NCBI RefSeq assembly: GCF_034321785.1
Contig: NZ_JAXLPB010000003.1
Span: 482,173-546,172 of the forward strand
Source of the DNA: Fulvimarina uroteuthidis
GTDB lineage: Bacteria > Pseudomonadota > Alphaproteobacteria > Rhizobiales > Rhizobiaceae
Direction: 5' to 3'
Length of the DNA: 64,000 nucleotides
Shown here: piece after piece, positions 54,549 to 63,010 of the stretch
How positions within the stretch are numbered: position 1 is the stretch's first letter
How the letters are laid out: every line of letters starts with the position of its first letter
Notes under the pieces: model-generated
Databases searched by the model: none
The model's input: the letters and a program-made list of their open reading frames with translations, nothing else
Told to the model about the DNA's origin: nothing
Translations under genes and position numbers: made by a program

Positions 54549-55120
54549 GCCCCCGACCAATCAGTGCGTCCTTGGGCCGTTGCCGCAAATCATCGCGTTC
54601 CATGCCGCCATGGGGTCATCGATCCGCCCTGTTGCGCGGCGCGCCGGGCGCGCGCCGGATCGCCGCGAGACGATGACGCCAGTCGGTGATCGTGCGTTGC
54701 GTCACGCCATGCGATCGATCGATCTGCCGCTCATGCTCGCAAAAGCGGATTTGAAGTTCGACAGCTTGGAAGCTTGATGGCGGAGAGGGGGGGATTCCAC
54801 CAAATATTCGACTAAGTCATTGAATTATCGAGTTTCGTAACCCGCGAACCATTGCCCTGTGTACCAGTCTTGTGGTCATGCATCAATTACAAAATTCTCG
54901 CCGGAAAGCGGGTGTAGGCGAACTGTGTTGCTGAGCGCTTCGGTCAGCCGATGACGCAGGGCTTCAGTCTATCGTGATCCGACCAGCCTTCTAGTCACCT
55001 CATCGCGTGATCTCTTGCATCCTCTTGACCCAGCCTGAGTTGTTCGACCTCTCGGATACGCGATTGTTAGCCCGCACACCAGTAACTCCGGCGCAAGGGT
55101 ACCGAGCAAATGATCCAATC
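54549..55120. other. Intergenic scar region
   Basis: About 570 bases between phnX and the CAP-protein gene. The left part is G+C-rich and includes a minus-strand frame (54783 to stop at 54616) reading HGVTQRTITDWRHRLAAIRR, a helix-turn-helix-like fragment. Base composition drops sharply past the tRNA-like fragment at 54778-54801. Confidence 0.4.
54778..54801 (-). repeat. tRNA-Ser 3'-end-like fragment, possible att site
   Basis: Read on the minus strand: GGTGGAATCCCCCCCTCTCC followed by GCCA. AATCCC-n3-CTCTCCGCCA is the usual 3' end of tRNA-Ser (T arm, acceptor strand, CCA). The rest of a tRNA is absent on the high-coordinate side. Integrases copy such ends at the far border of an element. 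Confidence 0.45.
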
Positions 55121-56116
55121 TCACCGGCGTGCACCGAAGACCACGACCGCGCGTTTGGCGCCTTCGCCATTTGAAAGAAAGGCGGCGCCGGCTTGGTCTA
55201 ACCGGTCGTTCGTCACGGTCGAAGCGAATTGCGGATTGTTGAGCCATTGGTTGCGAAAATAATCAAGGTCGGCATCCGTGATCTCAACGCCGCAACCCCC
55301 GCATCCGGCGGACACGACCTGCAGCGTGTGCCAACTTCGTCGCTCATCGGCCGGCAAAGCCGCAATTAGATCGGTGTCGCCGTTTCCGGTAAGGAGGCCC
55401 TTCCCATCCTCCGGCAGTATGTTTTCTGCCGCAGCAGCGAGGGTTGCGTTGTTGGAGAGGGGTGGCAGATCTTGTCGCTCGCGGGCTTGGTTCAACATTG
55501 AAACCATCATCCGAGACCGCTTGCTCTCGGCAACCGGTTCGGTGCTCTGGTCGGGACCAAGGCTCGGCGACGTTCCAGGGCCTGCGAAAGTTTGGACTGC
55601 GAAAATTTCGCCCTCCTTACCGGCAATCCCGAAGCCAAAGCCTTCCAGCCCGTCGTTCAAAATATTGCTGCGATGGGACGGACTATTCATCCAACCGCTT
55701 TCGAAGGATTGCACGCGTTTCTCATCCGGTGGAAGAGCGCAACCTGAGCAGCGCGCTATATTCTCCTCCACCAGTTTGGCGAGGCTTCCTCCGGCATTAA
55801 GAAACCGATCCTGCGGCCCAACACCTTCTGGCGAAACATGCGCGTAGTAATCATTCTGGACCATATCCATAGCATGGATCTGCGCGGACTCGTTGAGCGC
55901 CTCCTGCAACTCGAGTGCCGGAAGACCATATTCGGCACGGTCCGAATTGACTTCCGCGAGAGCTTCTTCTCGTAGAGCGTCGAGATTGCCTGGCTCCACT
56001 GCACCTGCCGACCCGGTATATCCGAGACAGATCGTCAAGGCAGCCGAAAGTGTGGCCGTCGATGCGACTGCGACCGTCCCAGTTGCAAGCTGAGCTATTC
56101 TGTCCGTCAACCACAT
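55121..56116 (-). CDS. Secreted protein with two CAP (SCP/PR1) domains
   Basis: 331 residues with an N-terminal signal or anchor (LATGTVAVASTATLSAALTI). CAP domain 1 (about residues 50-195) is canonical: HAMDMVQNDYYAHVSPEG, a CSGC pair, and SGWMNSPSHRSNIL then FGFGIAG. CAP domain 2 (about 205-331) keeps the plan (SMLNQARERQDLPPL; QWLNNPQFAS) but lacks the active-type His and Glu, and has CGGC. Bacterial CAP proteins are secreted, often Ca2+-bound, of uncertain role. ATG at 56116 behind GGAAGGAAC. G+C content is lower than in the phn genes. Confidence 0.85.
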   Translation of the reverse strand: MWLTDRIAQLATGTVAVASTATLSAALTICLGYTGSAGAVEPGNLDALREEALAEVNSDRAEYGLPALELQEALNESAQIHAMDMVQNDYYAHVSPEGVGPQDRFLNAGGSLAKLVEENIARCSGCALPPDEKRVQSFESGWMNSPSHRSNILNDGLEGFGFGIAGKEGEIFAVQTFAGPGTSPSLGPDQSTEPVAESKRSRMMVSMLNQARERQDLPPLSNNATLAAAAENILPEDGKGLLTGNGDTDLIAALPADERRSWHTLQVVSAGCGGCGVEITDADLDYFRNQWLNNPQFASTVTNDRLDQAGAAFLSNGEGAKRAVVVFGARR

Positions 56117-56434
56117 TATCGTTGTTCCTTCCCGTGAAAGACTTACTTGCCGCGTCAGACGTGTACCGGAGGCTGTGAAAGTCCACCCTGCTCTCACGCA
56201 GACGCCTTCTCTATCACCGTAAATGGACGTCTAAACATAACGAAGCAATTCAGACGCTGACAGCGGCAGGTCTTAGAGCGGCGAGCTAATTGTCCACGCG
56301 GCGGTCGTATTGTTTCGCTATGTCTCTCATGTATTTGGATGGTGCGCCATCAGTGCGCCCATCACGAAGCCTGGCAAGCGCTTAGGCGTCGTCTAGCGGA
56401 GTTCTTCCGCCCGTCGAACACCGGCTGCCTGTGA
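56117..56434. other. Low-G+C spacer before IS remnants
   Basis: About 320 bases without a supported gene, between the start of the CAP gene and the transposase fragments. It must contain the CAP-gene promoter. No motif was recognised. Confidence 0.35.
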
Positions 56435-56600
56435 CTTCCGTCAGTATCGGGATCGCAATCGCATCGAGCGTATGTTCAACCGGCTGAAGCAGGCACGGCG
56501 CATCGCTACACGCTACGATAAAACTACCAGGTCCTTCCTGGGCCTCCTCTGCCTCGCCGCAGCACGTATCTGGCTAAGAGACTTTGTCAACACGTCCTAG
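56435..56600 (+). mobile_element. IS5-type transposase C-terminal remnant
   Basis: In one frame the sequence reads CDFRQYRDRNRIERMFNRLK, then QARRIATRYDKTTRSFLGLL and AAARIWLRDFVNTS before a TAG at 56598. This is the C terminus of IS5-family (DDE) transposases, including the conserved YRxRNxIERMF...R..ATRYDK block. The catalytic first two-thirds is missing. No inverted repeats were found. Confidence 0.8.
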
Positions 56601-56610
56601 ATCCTGTCGA

Positions 56611-56769
56611 AGTCCTGTAGCAGGTCGTGCGGGATAACTGGTTATCGAACTGAATTTTCGAATCCTACGACGACATCCTCAATGATGCTTGCCAAGCGTC
56701 GCGGAAAATCGAGGCTCAGCCATGGCGCATTATGTCAATCGGACTGCGTGAATGGGCGCATGGGTTCTC
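56611..56769 (+). mobile_element. IS630-type transposase C-terminal remnant
   Basis: One frame reads VVRDNWLSN, a stop (TGA at 56651), then IFESYDDILNDACQAS and QPWRIMSIGLREWAHGF. This is the C-terminal end of IS630-family transposases. It carries stop codons and no upstream catalytic domain, so it is decayed. It adjoins the IS5 remnant by about 10 bp. Confidence 0.8.
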
Positions 56770-56786
56770 ATCAATGAGAGTTGGTA

Positions 56787-58148
56787 TTACATTTTGGCGC
56801 GTTGCCACAAGGCGACGGCGGCCCGTTGCGCATCTGCGATGATCTCGTCCTGATCAATCAGCAATGCCCTGCTATTCTCCACGACCACACGGCCGTCAAT
56901 AATGACTGTGTGTACGTCGCGCCCTTGTGCCGTGTGGACTAGATTGCCAAGTGGATCGATGAATGGCACGAGATGCGGGCGGTGGTAGTCGAACAGCACG
57001 ATATCGGCCTTCTTCCCGACTTCAAGCGAGCCAATTTCCGCATCGAGACCCATCGCGCGTGCGCCACCCATTGTTGCCATCTCGAACACCGTATGCGGCT
57101 GCCAGTCCTCGTCGACACAACCCTTCTGCAGGCGGCCTGTCGCAAGCGCCCAACGCATGACCTCTACCATGTCGGCGTGCATGTTGTCGGTGCCGAGCGT
57201 CAGGGAAGCGCCGGCTTCGCGCAACGCCTGCGTCGGCGCCGTATGACCGTGCGTCTGGTTGCCCTTGGCGATATGCGCGACATGGACGCCGTTGCGGCCG
57301 ATGCGAGCGATGTCCGCCGCATCCACATGGATACAGTGTGCCGCGATCAGCCGGTCGTTGAGGAGACCGATCTCGTCGAGCAGTTCCGGCGGACTCATCG
57401 CCTCGCGGCTGCGAATGCGCCCCACCTCGACTTTGCTCTGGGACAGGTGCGTATTGACCCGGCATCGAAGCGTCGCCGACGTCTCGCGGATCTCGACGAG
57501 GAGATCGCGCGAGCAAGTGTCGGGCGCGTGGGGCGAGAGCTGGACGCCCATGCGCCCGTTCGCCTTGCCGTCGAAGGCTGCATGCAGCGCGATGGCCTCG
57601 TCGAGCGTCCGCCGGCCGATTTCGGTCTTGTGCTCCCATTCGCCGAGATGCACCCGGCTGAAATCGACGTCGTGAATGCGCCCGCACCCCCAGGCGCGGA
57701 TGCCCGTCTCGGCCATTGCGGGAAGCGTCAGGTGCTGGTGGACGAAGGTGTCGTTGAGAAGGGTGGAGCCGAAGAGAAGCGCCTCGAGGGCTCCGAGGCG
57801 GGCGAGGGCGACGGCTTCCTCCTCGCTCACATCGTGGCCGTGCGGCACACCGGGCGTATAGGCGGGCGCGAAGCCCATGTCTTCGGCAACGCCCCGCACC
57901 ATGGTCAGGATGGCATGGGTGTGGACGTTGACGAGCCCCGGCGTCGCGACCTTGCCGCGCGCGTCGATGCGGCGCACGCCTTCGAGGCGAGACGCCTCCG
58001 CTGGCCCTGCCACGATCTCGGCGATCCGGTCCCCCCGAACGAGGATCGTCGCATCGTCGATCCGTGGCCGTATAGGATCGGCCGTCAGGACGCTCGCCCC
58101 GCAGATGGCCAGGTCGATCGCGCTCATGGTCGTGCATGCATCCGTCAT
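56787..58148 (-). CDS. Amidohydrolase (cytosine deaminase/chlorohydrolase subgroup)
   Basis: 453 residues. Metal-binding HxH in GLVNVHTHAIL, further His in QLSPHAPDTC and AAHCIHVD, and the catalytic Asp in LGTDNMHADM; an N-terminal beta-sandwich half (ICGASVLTADP) and its C-terminal partner (GKKADIVLFDY) complete the fold. Relatives deaminate or dechlorinate N-heterocycles (guanine, triazines, S-adenosylhomocysteine). The exact substrate is unknown. ATG at 58148 follows GGATATTGACC; MSAID at 58127 is the alternative start. It follows dctM in a TRAP operon, so it probably acts on the imported compound. Confidence 0.9.
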   Translation of the reverse strand: MTDACTTMSAIDLAICGASVLTADPIRPRIDDATILVRGDRIAEIVAGPAEASRLEGVRRIDARGKVATPGLVNVHTHAILTMVRGVAEDMGFAPAYTPGVPHGHDVSEEEAVALARLGALEALLFGSTLLNDTFVHQHLTLPAMAETGIRAWGCGRIHDVDFSRVHLGEWEHKTEIGRRTLDEAIALHAAFDGKANGRMGVQLSPHAPDTCSRDLLVEIRETSATLRCRVNTHLSQSKVEVGRIRSREAMSPPELLDEIGLLNDRLIAAHCIHVDAADIARIGRNGVHVAHIAKGNQTHGHTAPTQALREAGASLTLGTDNMHADMVEVMRWALATGRLQKGCVDEDWQPHTVFEMATMGGARAMGLDAEIGSLEVGKKADIVLFDYHRPHLVPFIDPLGNLVHTAQGRDVHTVIIDGRVVVENSRALLIDQDEIIADAQRAAVALWQRAKM

Positions 58149-58150
58149 GG

Positions 58151-59431
58151 TCAATATCCAAGCGCCGTCGGAAGCCAGGTTACGATCGGCGGAAACAGCA
58201 TGCACAGGGCGAGGACGAAGTACTGGAAAGCCACGAAGGGCGCGACTTCCCACGACAGCCGCCCGATCGGGACCCGCGTGATGCCGCTCATGACGAAGAG
58301 AAGCACCCCGACCGGCGGCGTCATCTGGCCGATCACGAGATTGAACATGAACAGGAAGCCGAAGAAGAGCGGGTCGATCCCGAAACTCTGCGCCACCGGC
58401 GCGAACAGGGGCACCAGCATGATGTAGGCGGCGTTGGATTCGATCAGCATGCCGACGACGATCAGCAGGACCATCACCAGGAGGATGTAGACCTGCGGAT
58501 TGTCCGTCAGCGCCTGAAGCCATGCCGAAAGCCGCATCGGGATCAGATCGATGGTGAAGACGAACGTCACGGTCGCAGCGAAGGCGATCAGCGCGCCGAC
58601 CATCGCCGCCATGATGGCGGCCCGGAACAGGCATCCGGGCAATTCGGAGATGCTCAGTTGCCGCGTGATGAAAAACCCGACCACGAGTGCGTAGACCACG
58701 GCGATCGCCGCGCCCTCCGTCGCGGTGAAGATTCCGCCCACGATCCCGCCGACGACGACGATCGGCATCAGCAGGATGAGCGAGGCGCGCCGGGCTTCGG
58801 TCAGGACGCGGCGCAGGTCGAACTTGTCTTGCGACAAGGCATAGCCGCGGCGCCAGGAGATGAAGGAGGCGAGCCCCATGAACCCGAAGGCAAGGATGAT
58901 GCCCGGCACGATGCCGGCCATGAACATTCCGCCGACGGACACCGACGATCCGGCCATCAGCGCATAGACGATCATCGCGTTCGAGGGCGGAATGATCGGT
59001 CCCAGATTGGCCGCCGAGGCGATGATGGCACCGGTATAGACGTCGGGATACTGCTTGCGCAGCGCCGGAACGAGGGTCGAGCCCAACGCGCTCGCGCTCG
59101 CGACGGCCGCCCCGCTGACGGCGGCGAGAACCGTGCCGGCAACGATCGCGACGTTCGCGACGCCCCCGTGCATGCGTCCCACCAGGCTCTGGGAGAAGCC
59201 GATCAGCCGTTCCATGATGCCCGCCTTCACCATCAGTTCGCCGGCCAGCATGAAGAGCGGGATCGCCATCAGCGGAAAGCTGTTGACCGCGTACATCATC
59301 CGTTGAGGCAGGACCGAGACGTCCATCCCGCCGTAATAGAGAGCACCCAGCGATGCGATCCCCAGCGCGAAGGCGAGCGGCATGCCGAACGCTGCGAAGA
59401 TCGCGAAGACTGTCAGGGTTACAGCGGTCAC
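58151..59431 (-). CDS. TRAP transporter large permease (DctM type)
   Basis: 426 residues with about twelve spans. Family landmarks: FPLMAIPLFMLAGELM, SGAAVASASALGSTLVPAL, NLGPIIPPSNAMIVYALMAG and IGQMTPPVGVLLFV. The start is a GTG at 59431 overlapping the dctQ stop (GTGA). It is the sodium-coupled transport subunit of the TRAP system with DctQ and DctP. Confidence 0.94.
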   Translation of the reverse strand: MTAVTLTVFAIFAAFGMPLAFALGIASLGALYYGGMDVSVLPQRMMYAVNSFPLMAIPLFMLAGELMVKAGIMERLIGFSQSLVGRMHGGVANVAIVAGTVLAAVSGAAVASASALGSTLVPALRKQYPDVYTGAIIASAANLGPIIPPSNAMIVYALMAGSSVSVGGMFMAGIVPGIILAFGFMGLASFISWRRGYALSQDKFDLRRVLTEARRASLILLMPIVVVGGIVGGIFTATEGAAIAVVYALVVGFFITRQLSISELPGCLFRAAIMAAMVGALIAFAATVTFVFTIDLIPMRLSAWLQALTDNPQVYILLVMVLLIVVGMLIESNAAYIMLVPLFAPVAQSFGIDPLFFGFLFMFNLVIGQMTPPVGVLLFVMSGITRVPIGRLSWEVAPFVAFQYFVLALCMLFPPIVTWLPTALGY

Positions 59432-59958
59432 AGGGATACGTCCTTCCACAGGCGGGGGCCGTTCCAGATCAGCAGCACCATGTGCAGTACGGCATGAGCG
59501 CAGCAGATGAGAACGGGGAGGTAGTAGAGGGACGCCGTCAGCGGCAGCGTCGGCATGCGCTCGGCCCACTTGTCGACGATGATGAGCCAGCTGGCATAGG
59601 CGACCGCGATCATCAGCCCTGCAGAAAATATGTTCATCGCGCAAAACAGCAGGTCCTGCAGTTTTGCCGAAAGTGCCATGGGCAGAAGATCGATCCCTAC
59701 ATGGACGCCGTATCGGATACCGTGCGGCAGTGCGAGGAAGATCGACCACACGAAGAAGAGCCTCGACAGTTCATCGGCGGAATCTATCGACGAGGAAAGG
59801 ACATAGCGAAAGAAGACCTGAGCGGCGACCAGGATCGTCATCGCCGCCATCGATATAACGATCGCCGACGCGGACACGCGGTCGAGGACGCGCACGACGC
59901 CGATGAGGACGGGGAGGGAAGCCGAAGCTCCCTCCTTCTTCTCGCCGCCCGAGATCAT
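59428..59958 (-). CDS. TRAP transporter small permease (DctQ type)
   Basis: 176 residues with four spans; the second region has the family pattern FFRYVLSSSIDSADELSRLF and FVWSIFLALPHGIRYGVHVG. ATG at 59958 overlaps the dctP stop codon (ATGA) and its own stop overlaps dctM. It bridges binding protein and large permease. Confidence 0.92.
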   Translation of the reverse strand: MISGGEKKEGASASLPVLIGVVRVLDRVSASAIVISMAAMTILVAAQVFFRYVLSSSIDSADELSRLFFVWSIFLALPHGIRYGVHVGIDLLPMALSAKLQDLLFCAMNIFSAGLMIAVAYASWLIIVDKWAERMPTLPLTASLYYLPVLICCAHAVLHMVLLIWNGPRLWKDVSL

Positions 59959-60953
59959 TGTCCGGCTGCTGCTGCAGTTTGCGACATGACGAGATCGAGC
60001 ACGTCCGAGCCAATGCGCTCGCGGACCGTGTCGACGACCGGGGCCACGGCCTCCTGCATGGCAGCGCGCGCCTCCGGCGTGATCTGCGTGAGCGTCATGC
60101 CTTCGTCGACCAGACGCTGGCGATAGGCCTGGTCCACACTCGCGGCTTCCTCCCGCTGCCATCGAATGGCGGCATCCATCGCCTCACGCACGGCCGTCTG
60201 TTGCTCGTCGGGAAGATTTTCGAATGTCTGACGATTGGTGACGACGTTGATGAAATCGAAGAAGTGGCCGGTGTCCGAGAGATGCTCCTGTACCTCGAAG
60301 AACCTGCGGGTGAAGGTGATGTTGTAGGGGTTCTCCTGGCCGTCGATCACCCCCTGCTGCAGGGCGGAATAGAGTTCGGAGATATCCATCGACTGCGGAT
60401 TGGCGCCGAGCGCGCGGAAGGTCTCCAGATGGACCTCGTTCGGCTGCAGTCGGACCGTAAGGCCGTTCAGGTCTTCCAGCGTTTCGATCGGCCGGACATT
60501 GTTGGTCACGTGACGGTAGCCGAGTTCGCCGTAACCCAGATTGACGAAGCCTTGCTCGAGCAGCTTCTCGTCGAGCAGATCGCCGACCGGACCGTCCATC
60601 ACCTTGAAGGCCTGCTCACGGGTCGCGAACTGGAACGGCAGGCTGACGGCTTCCAGCTCCGGTACCGAACGGGTGAAATAGGCGACCGAGGTGAAGACCG
60701 CGAAGATCGCGCCCGAGCGCACCTGATCGACGTTCTCCTGCGCGCCGCCGAGTTGCATCGCCGGGAAGTTCTGCACCACCAGCGCGCCGTCGGTACGCTT
60801 TTCCAGCTCTTCCTTGAAGATCTCCATGGCCTGCGTCGCCGAATGATCCTCGGGGAAGTTGCCGGCGACGCGGAGCGTCGTCTGGGCCAGGGCGGCCGAT
60901 GAGAGAAGGGTCGCGAGGAGGAGCGGGGTGGCTCTTGCAAGAAGGCGCGTCAT
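59955..60953 (-). CDS. TRAP transporter substrate-binding protein (DctP type)
   Basis: 332 residues with a Sec signal peptide (LLARATPLLLATLLSSAALA-Q). The mature protein has the DctP pattern: LRVAGNFPEDHSATQAMEIF, RSGAIFAVFTSVAYF, the substrate-carboxylate Arg region LNGLTVRLQPNEVHLETFRA, and ELYSALQQGVIDGQENPY. The conserved Arg suggests an organic-acid ligand. First gene of the operon dctPQM-amidohydrolase, divergent from a GntR gene. Confidence 0.94.
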   Translation of the reverse strand: MTRLLARATPLLLATLLSSAALAQTTLRVAGNFPEDHSATQAMEIFKEELEKRTDGALVVQNFPAMQLGGAQENVDQVRSGAIFAVFTSVAYFTRSVPELEAVSLPFQFATREQAFKVMDGPVGDLLDEKLLEQGFVNLGYGELGYRHVTNNVRPIETLEDLNGLTVRLQPNEVHLETFRALGANPQSMDISELYSALQQGVIDGQENPYNITFTRRFFEVQEHLSDTGHFFDFINVVTNRQTFENLPDEQQTAVREAMDAAIRWQREEAASVDQAYRQRLVDEGMTLTQITPEARAAMQEAVAPVVDTVRERIGSDVLDLVMSQTAAAAGQ

Positions 60954-61067
60954 TGGCGGATCTCCGTGGGTTCTGATGGTCGTTGACGATGCTCCGATCG
61001 GCGGTTCCGTCGGCCTACCAAGCTCAGCATTCGCCCCTATTTCCGCGAACGCAACTCTTTTTTGTGG

Positions 61068-61079
61068 ATTGCATGCAAT
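61068..61079. promoter_or_regulatory. Candidate operator of the TRAP-locus GntR regulator
   Basis: ATTGCATGCAAT is a perfect 12-bp palindrome in the 239-bp gap between dctP (-) and the GntR gene (+), followed by TTCTGCAGCATGC. GntR/FCD proteins bind compact dyads of this size. Confidence 0.5.
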
Positions 61080-61192
61080 TTCTGCAGCATGCTTGGATAG
61101 CGTACAGGCATTGCCTGGATTATTGGCGGATACGGGCTTCAAAACGGCATCACCGGGCGCGTATGCACAGAGTACAGGATCAGGGAGTGCCC

Positions 61193-61897
61193 ATGGGACG
61201 CAATCGAATCACCGTGTCGGTTCCACAGATGACGAATCCGATCAGTCGGGCAGGTCTGCACGACGTGGCAGCCGACAGTCTGCGGCAGATGATCGTCGAG
61301 GGGGAACTCGAGCCGGGTGCCAGGCTCGGCGAGAAGGTGCTCAGCGAAGTGCTGGGCATCTCCCGCACGCCCTTGCGCGAGTCGTTCAAGCTTCTCGCCG
61401 CCGAGGGGCTGGTCGATCTCGTCCCGAACAAGGGCGCGCGTGTCGCCTGCCTCGATCCGGACGAGGTCCGGGACCTCTTCGAGGCCGCCGCCGGCATCGA
61501 ACGCTCCGGCGCGGAGCTCGCGGCCGAGCGGCTGACGCGGGACGAACTCGAACGCCTCGACCAGCTGCAGGGCGAGATCGAGGACGAGTTCGCCTCGGGG
61601 AACCGGGAGCGCTATTTCCGTCTCAACCAGGACATTCACCAGTCGATCCTGGCCGGCTCCAAGAACGATGTTCTCGTGGCAGCCCACCGATGGTTGTTTC
61701 CCCGGCTGGAACGGGCGCGATACCAGGCCTTGCAAAGCCCGGAACGCTGGCGTCATTCCGTCAGCGAGCATCGGGACATTCTTCTCGCTCTCAAGGAAGG
61801 GGACGCCCAGCGCGCCGGGCAACTGCTCTCCCGGCACGTTCTGGAAACCGGTCGGTCGATCATCGCCAACTTCCGTGATCGTTCGAACGCCGCCTGA
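61193..61897 (+). CDS. GntR-family regulator (FCD domain)
   Basis: 234 residues. Winged helix (about residues 17-80): GARLGEKVLSEVLGISRTPL then RESFKLLAAEGLVDLVPNKG. FCD domain (about 90-225) with metal/ligand residues in FRLNQDIHQSILAGS and SEHRDILLALKEGDAQRA. ATG at 61193 behind GGGAGTGCCC. It likely controls the divergent TRAP-amidohydrolase operon and the racemase gene 46 bp downstream. Confidence 0.93.
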   Translation: MGRNRITVSVPQMTNPISRAGLHDVAADSLRQMIVEGELEPGARLGEKVLSEVLGISRTPLRESFKLLAAEGLVDLVPNKGARVACLDPDEVRDLFEAAAGIERSGAELAAERLTRDELERLDQLQGEIEDEFASGNRERYFRLNQDIHQSILAGSKNDVLVAAHRWLFPRLERARYQALQSPERWRHSVSEHRDILLALKEGDAQRAGQLLSRHVLETGRSIIANFRDRSNAA

Positions 61898-61943
61898 GGG
61901 TTCCGTCGACCCTGCCGTGTCACTCAATCGAGGTTGAAATCCC

Positions 61944-62687
61944 TTGCGTCTCCTGCTGCTCAATCCCAACACTTCGCGCGACATCACCGATCTCATCACC
62001 GAGGCCGCACGCTCCGTGGCGCCCGCGTCCGTCGAACTGACGTCCGTCACCGCCGATCGGGGTGTCCCCTATATCGCGACACGGGCCGAAGCGGTGATCG
62101 GGGCCGGCGTCGCTCTGGAGATCCTCGCCGAGCGCGAGGGCCAGTACGATGCCGCCATCGTCGCCGCTTTCGGCGATCCGGGCCTCGGCGCGGCGCGCGA
62201 GCTCTTTTCCGTGCCCATCGTCGGCATGGCAGAAGCCGGCATGCTGACGGCCTGCATGCTGGGCGGACGCTTTGCGATCGTGACCTTCGCGGAGGCGCTC
62301 GGGCCCTGGTACAGGGAATGCGTCGCCATGCATCGTCTGGACGCGCGATGCGCGGGCGTCCTGACCCTCGACAACGCCTTCCGCTCCGTCGGCGACGTGC
62401 AGAACGAGCGAGCTGACATGCTCGTCGAACTCGCGCGCCGCGCCGTCGAAGAACACGGCGCGGACGTGGTGGTTCTCGCGGGCGCTCCCCTGGCCGGGCT
62501 TGCCAGAAAGGTGAGGGACCGGATCGAGGTACCGATCGTCGATTGCGTGGCGGCCGCGGTGCTGCAGGCCGTCACGCTCGCAACCCTCAATCCGCGCGCG
62601 CCGGCCGCCGGCAGCTTCAAGCGTCCGATGCCGAAAGAAAGCATCGGCCTTGCCAAACCGCTCGCCGACTGGATCGGCCATCGATGA
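61944..62687 (+). CDS. Asp/Glu/hydantoin racemase family protein
   Basis: 247 residues. Opens with LLLNPNTSRDITDLITEAAR, the hallmark of hydantoin and allantoin racemases. The two-Cys pattern of the family is altered: the first site reads VAAFGDPGLGAARELF (Cys replaced by Gly-Asp as in many hydantoin racemases), the second is VVVLAGAPLAGLA, where the usual GCAxM-type Cys is absent. Loss of both Cys may mean altered chemistry. TTG start at 61944 with GAGG upstream. A hydantoinase fragment follows it. Confidence 0.85.
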   Translation: MRLLLLNPNTSRDITDLITEAARSVAPASVELTSVTADRGVPYIATRAEAVIGAGVALEILAEREGQYDAAIVAAFGDPGLGAARELFSVPIVGMAEAGMLTACMLGGRFAIVTFAEALGPWYRECVAMHRLDARCAGVLTLDNAFRSVGDVQNERADMLVELARRAVEEHGADVVVLAGAPLAGLARKVRDRIEVPIVDCVAAAVLQAVTLATLNPRAPAAGSFKRPMPKESIGLAKPLADWIGHR

Positions 62688-62762
62688 TCGGCTGACGATG
62701 CTACGCCCCCAGCCTCCGCAGAACGGAAGCCCCGAATTTTTCGGAGGCCAATCGCCCGATCG

Positions 62763-62945
62763 TCGCCGATCGGTGGCTCCGACGTGTTTTCTGCGGATAT
62801 CGGCATCAAGGACGGCATCATCGTCCAGATCGGCGGCGAGATGGTGGAGGCAGCGCAGACGATCGACGCCGCCGGTAAATATGTGCTGCCAGGCGTCATC
62901 GACCGCCATGTCCACATCGCCCAGGGTGATCGGAACGAGAGATAA
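62763..62945 (+). pseudogene. Dihydropyrimidinase/hydantoinase N-terminal remnant
   Basis: In one frame the sequence reads SDVFSADIGIKDGIIVQIGG, then AAQTIDAAGKYVLPGVIDRH and VHIAQG before a TAA at 62943. This is the N terminus of D-hydantoinase/dihydropyrimidinase, including the first metal-binding HxH (usually DxHVH; here DRHVH). The remaining 400 or so residues are gone. Confidence 0.75.
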
Positions 62946-63010
62946 CGGTCTTCGGACACCGCAGACCACTTATCGATTCGCGGTGTCTTCTCGCTTCAGA
63001 GCGAAAGTTC

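Noticed and set aside
58136..59497. A 453-codon plus-strand open frame rich in Asp, His and Arg
   Set aside because: Antisense to the TRAP large permease; hydrophobic codons read backwards give this composition.
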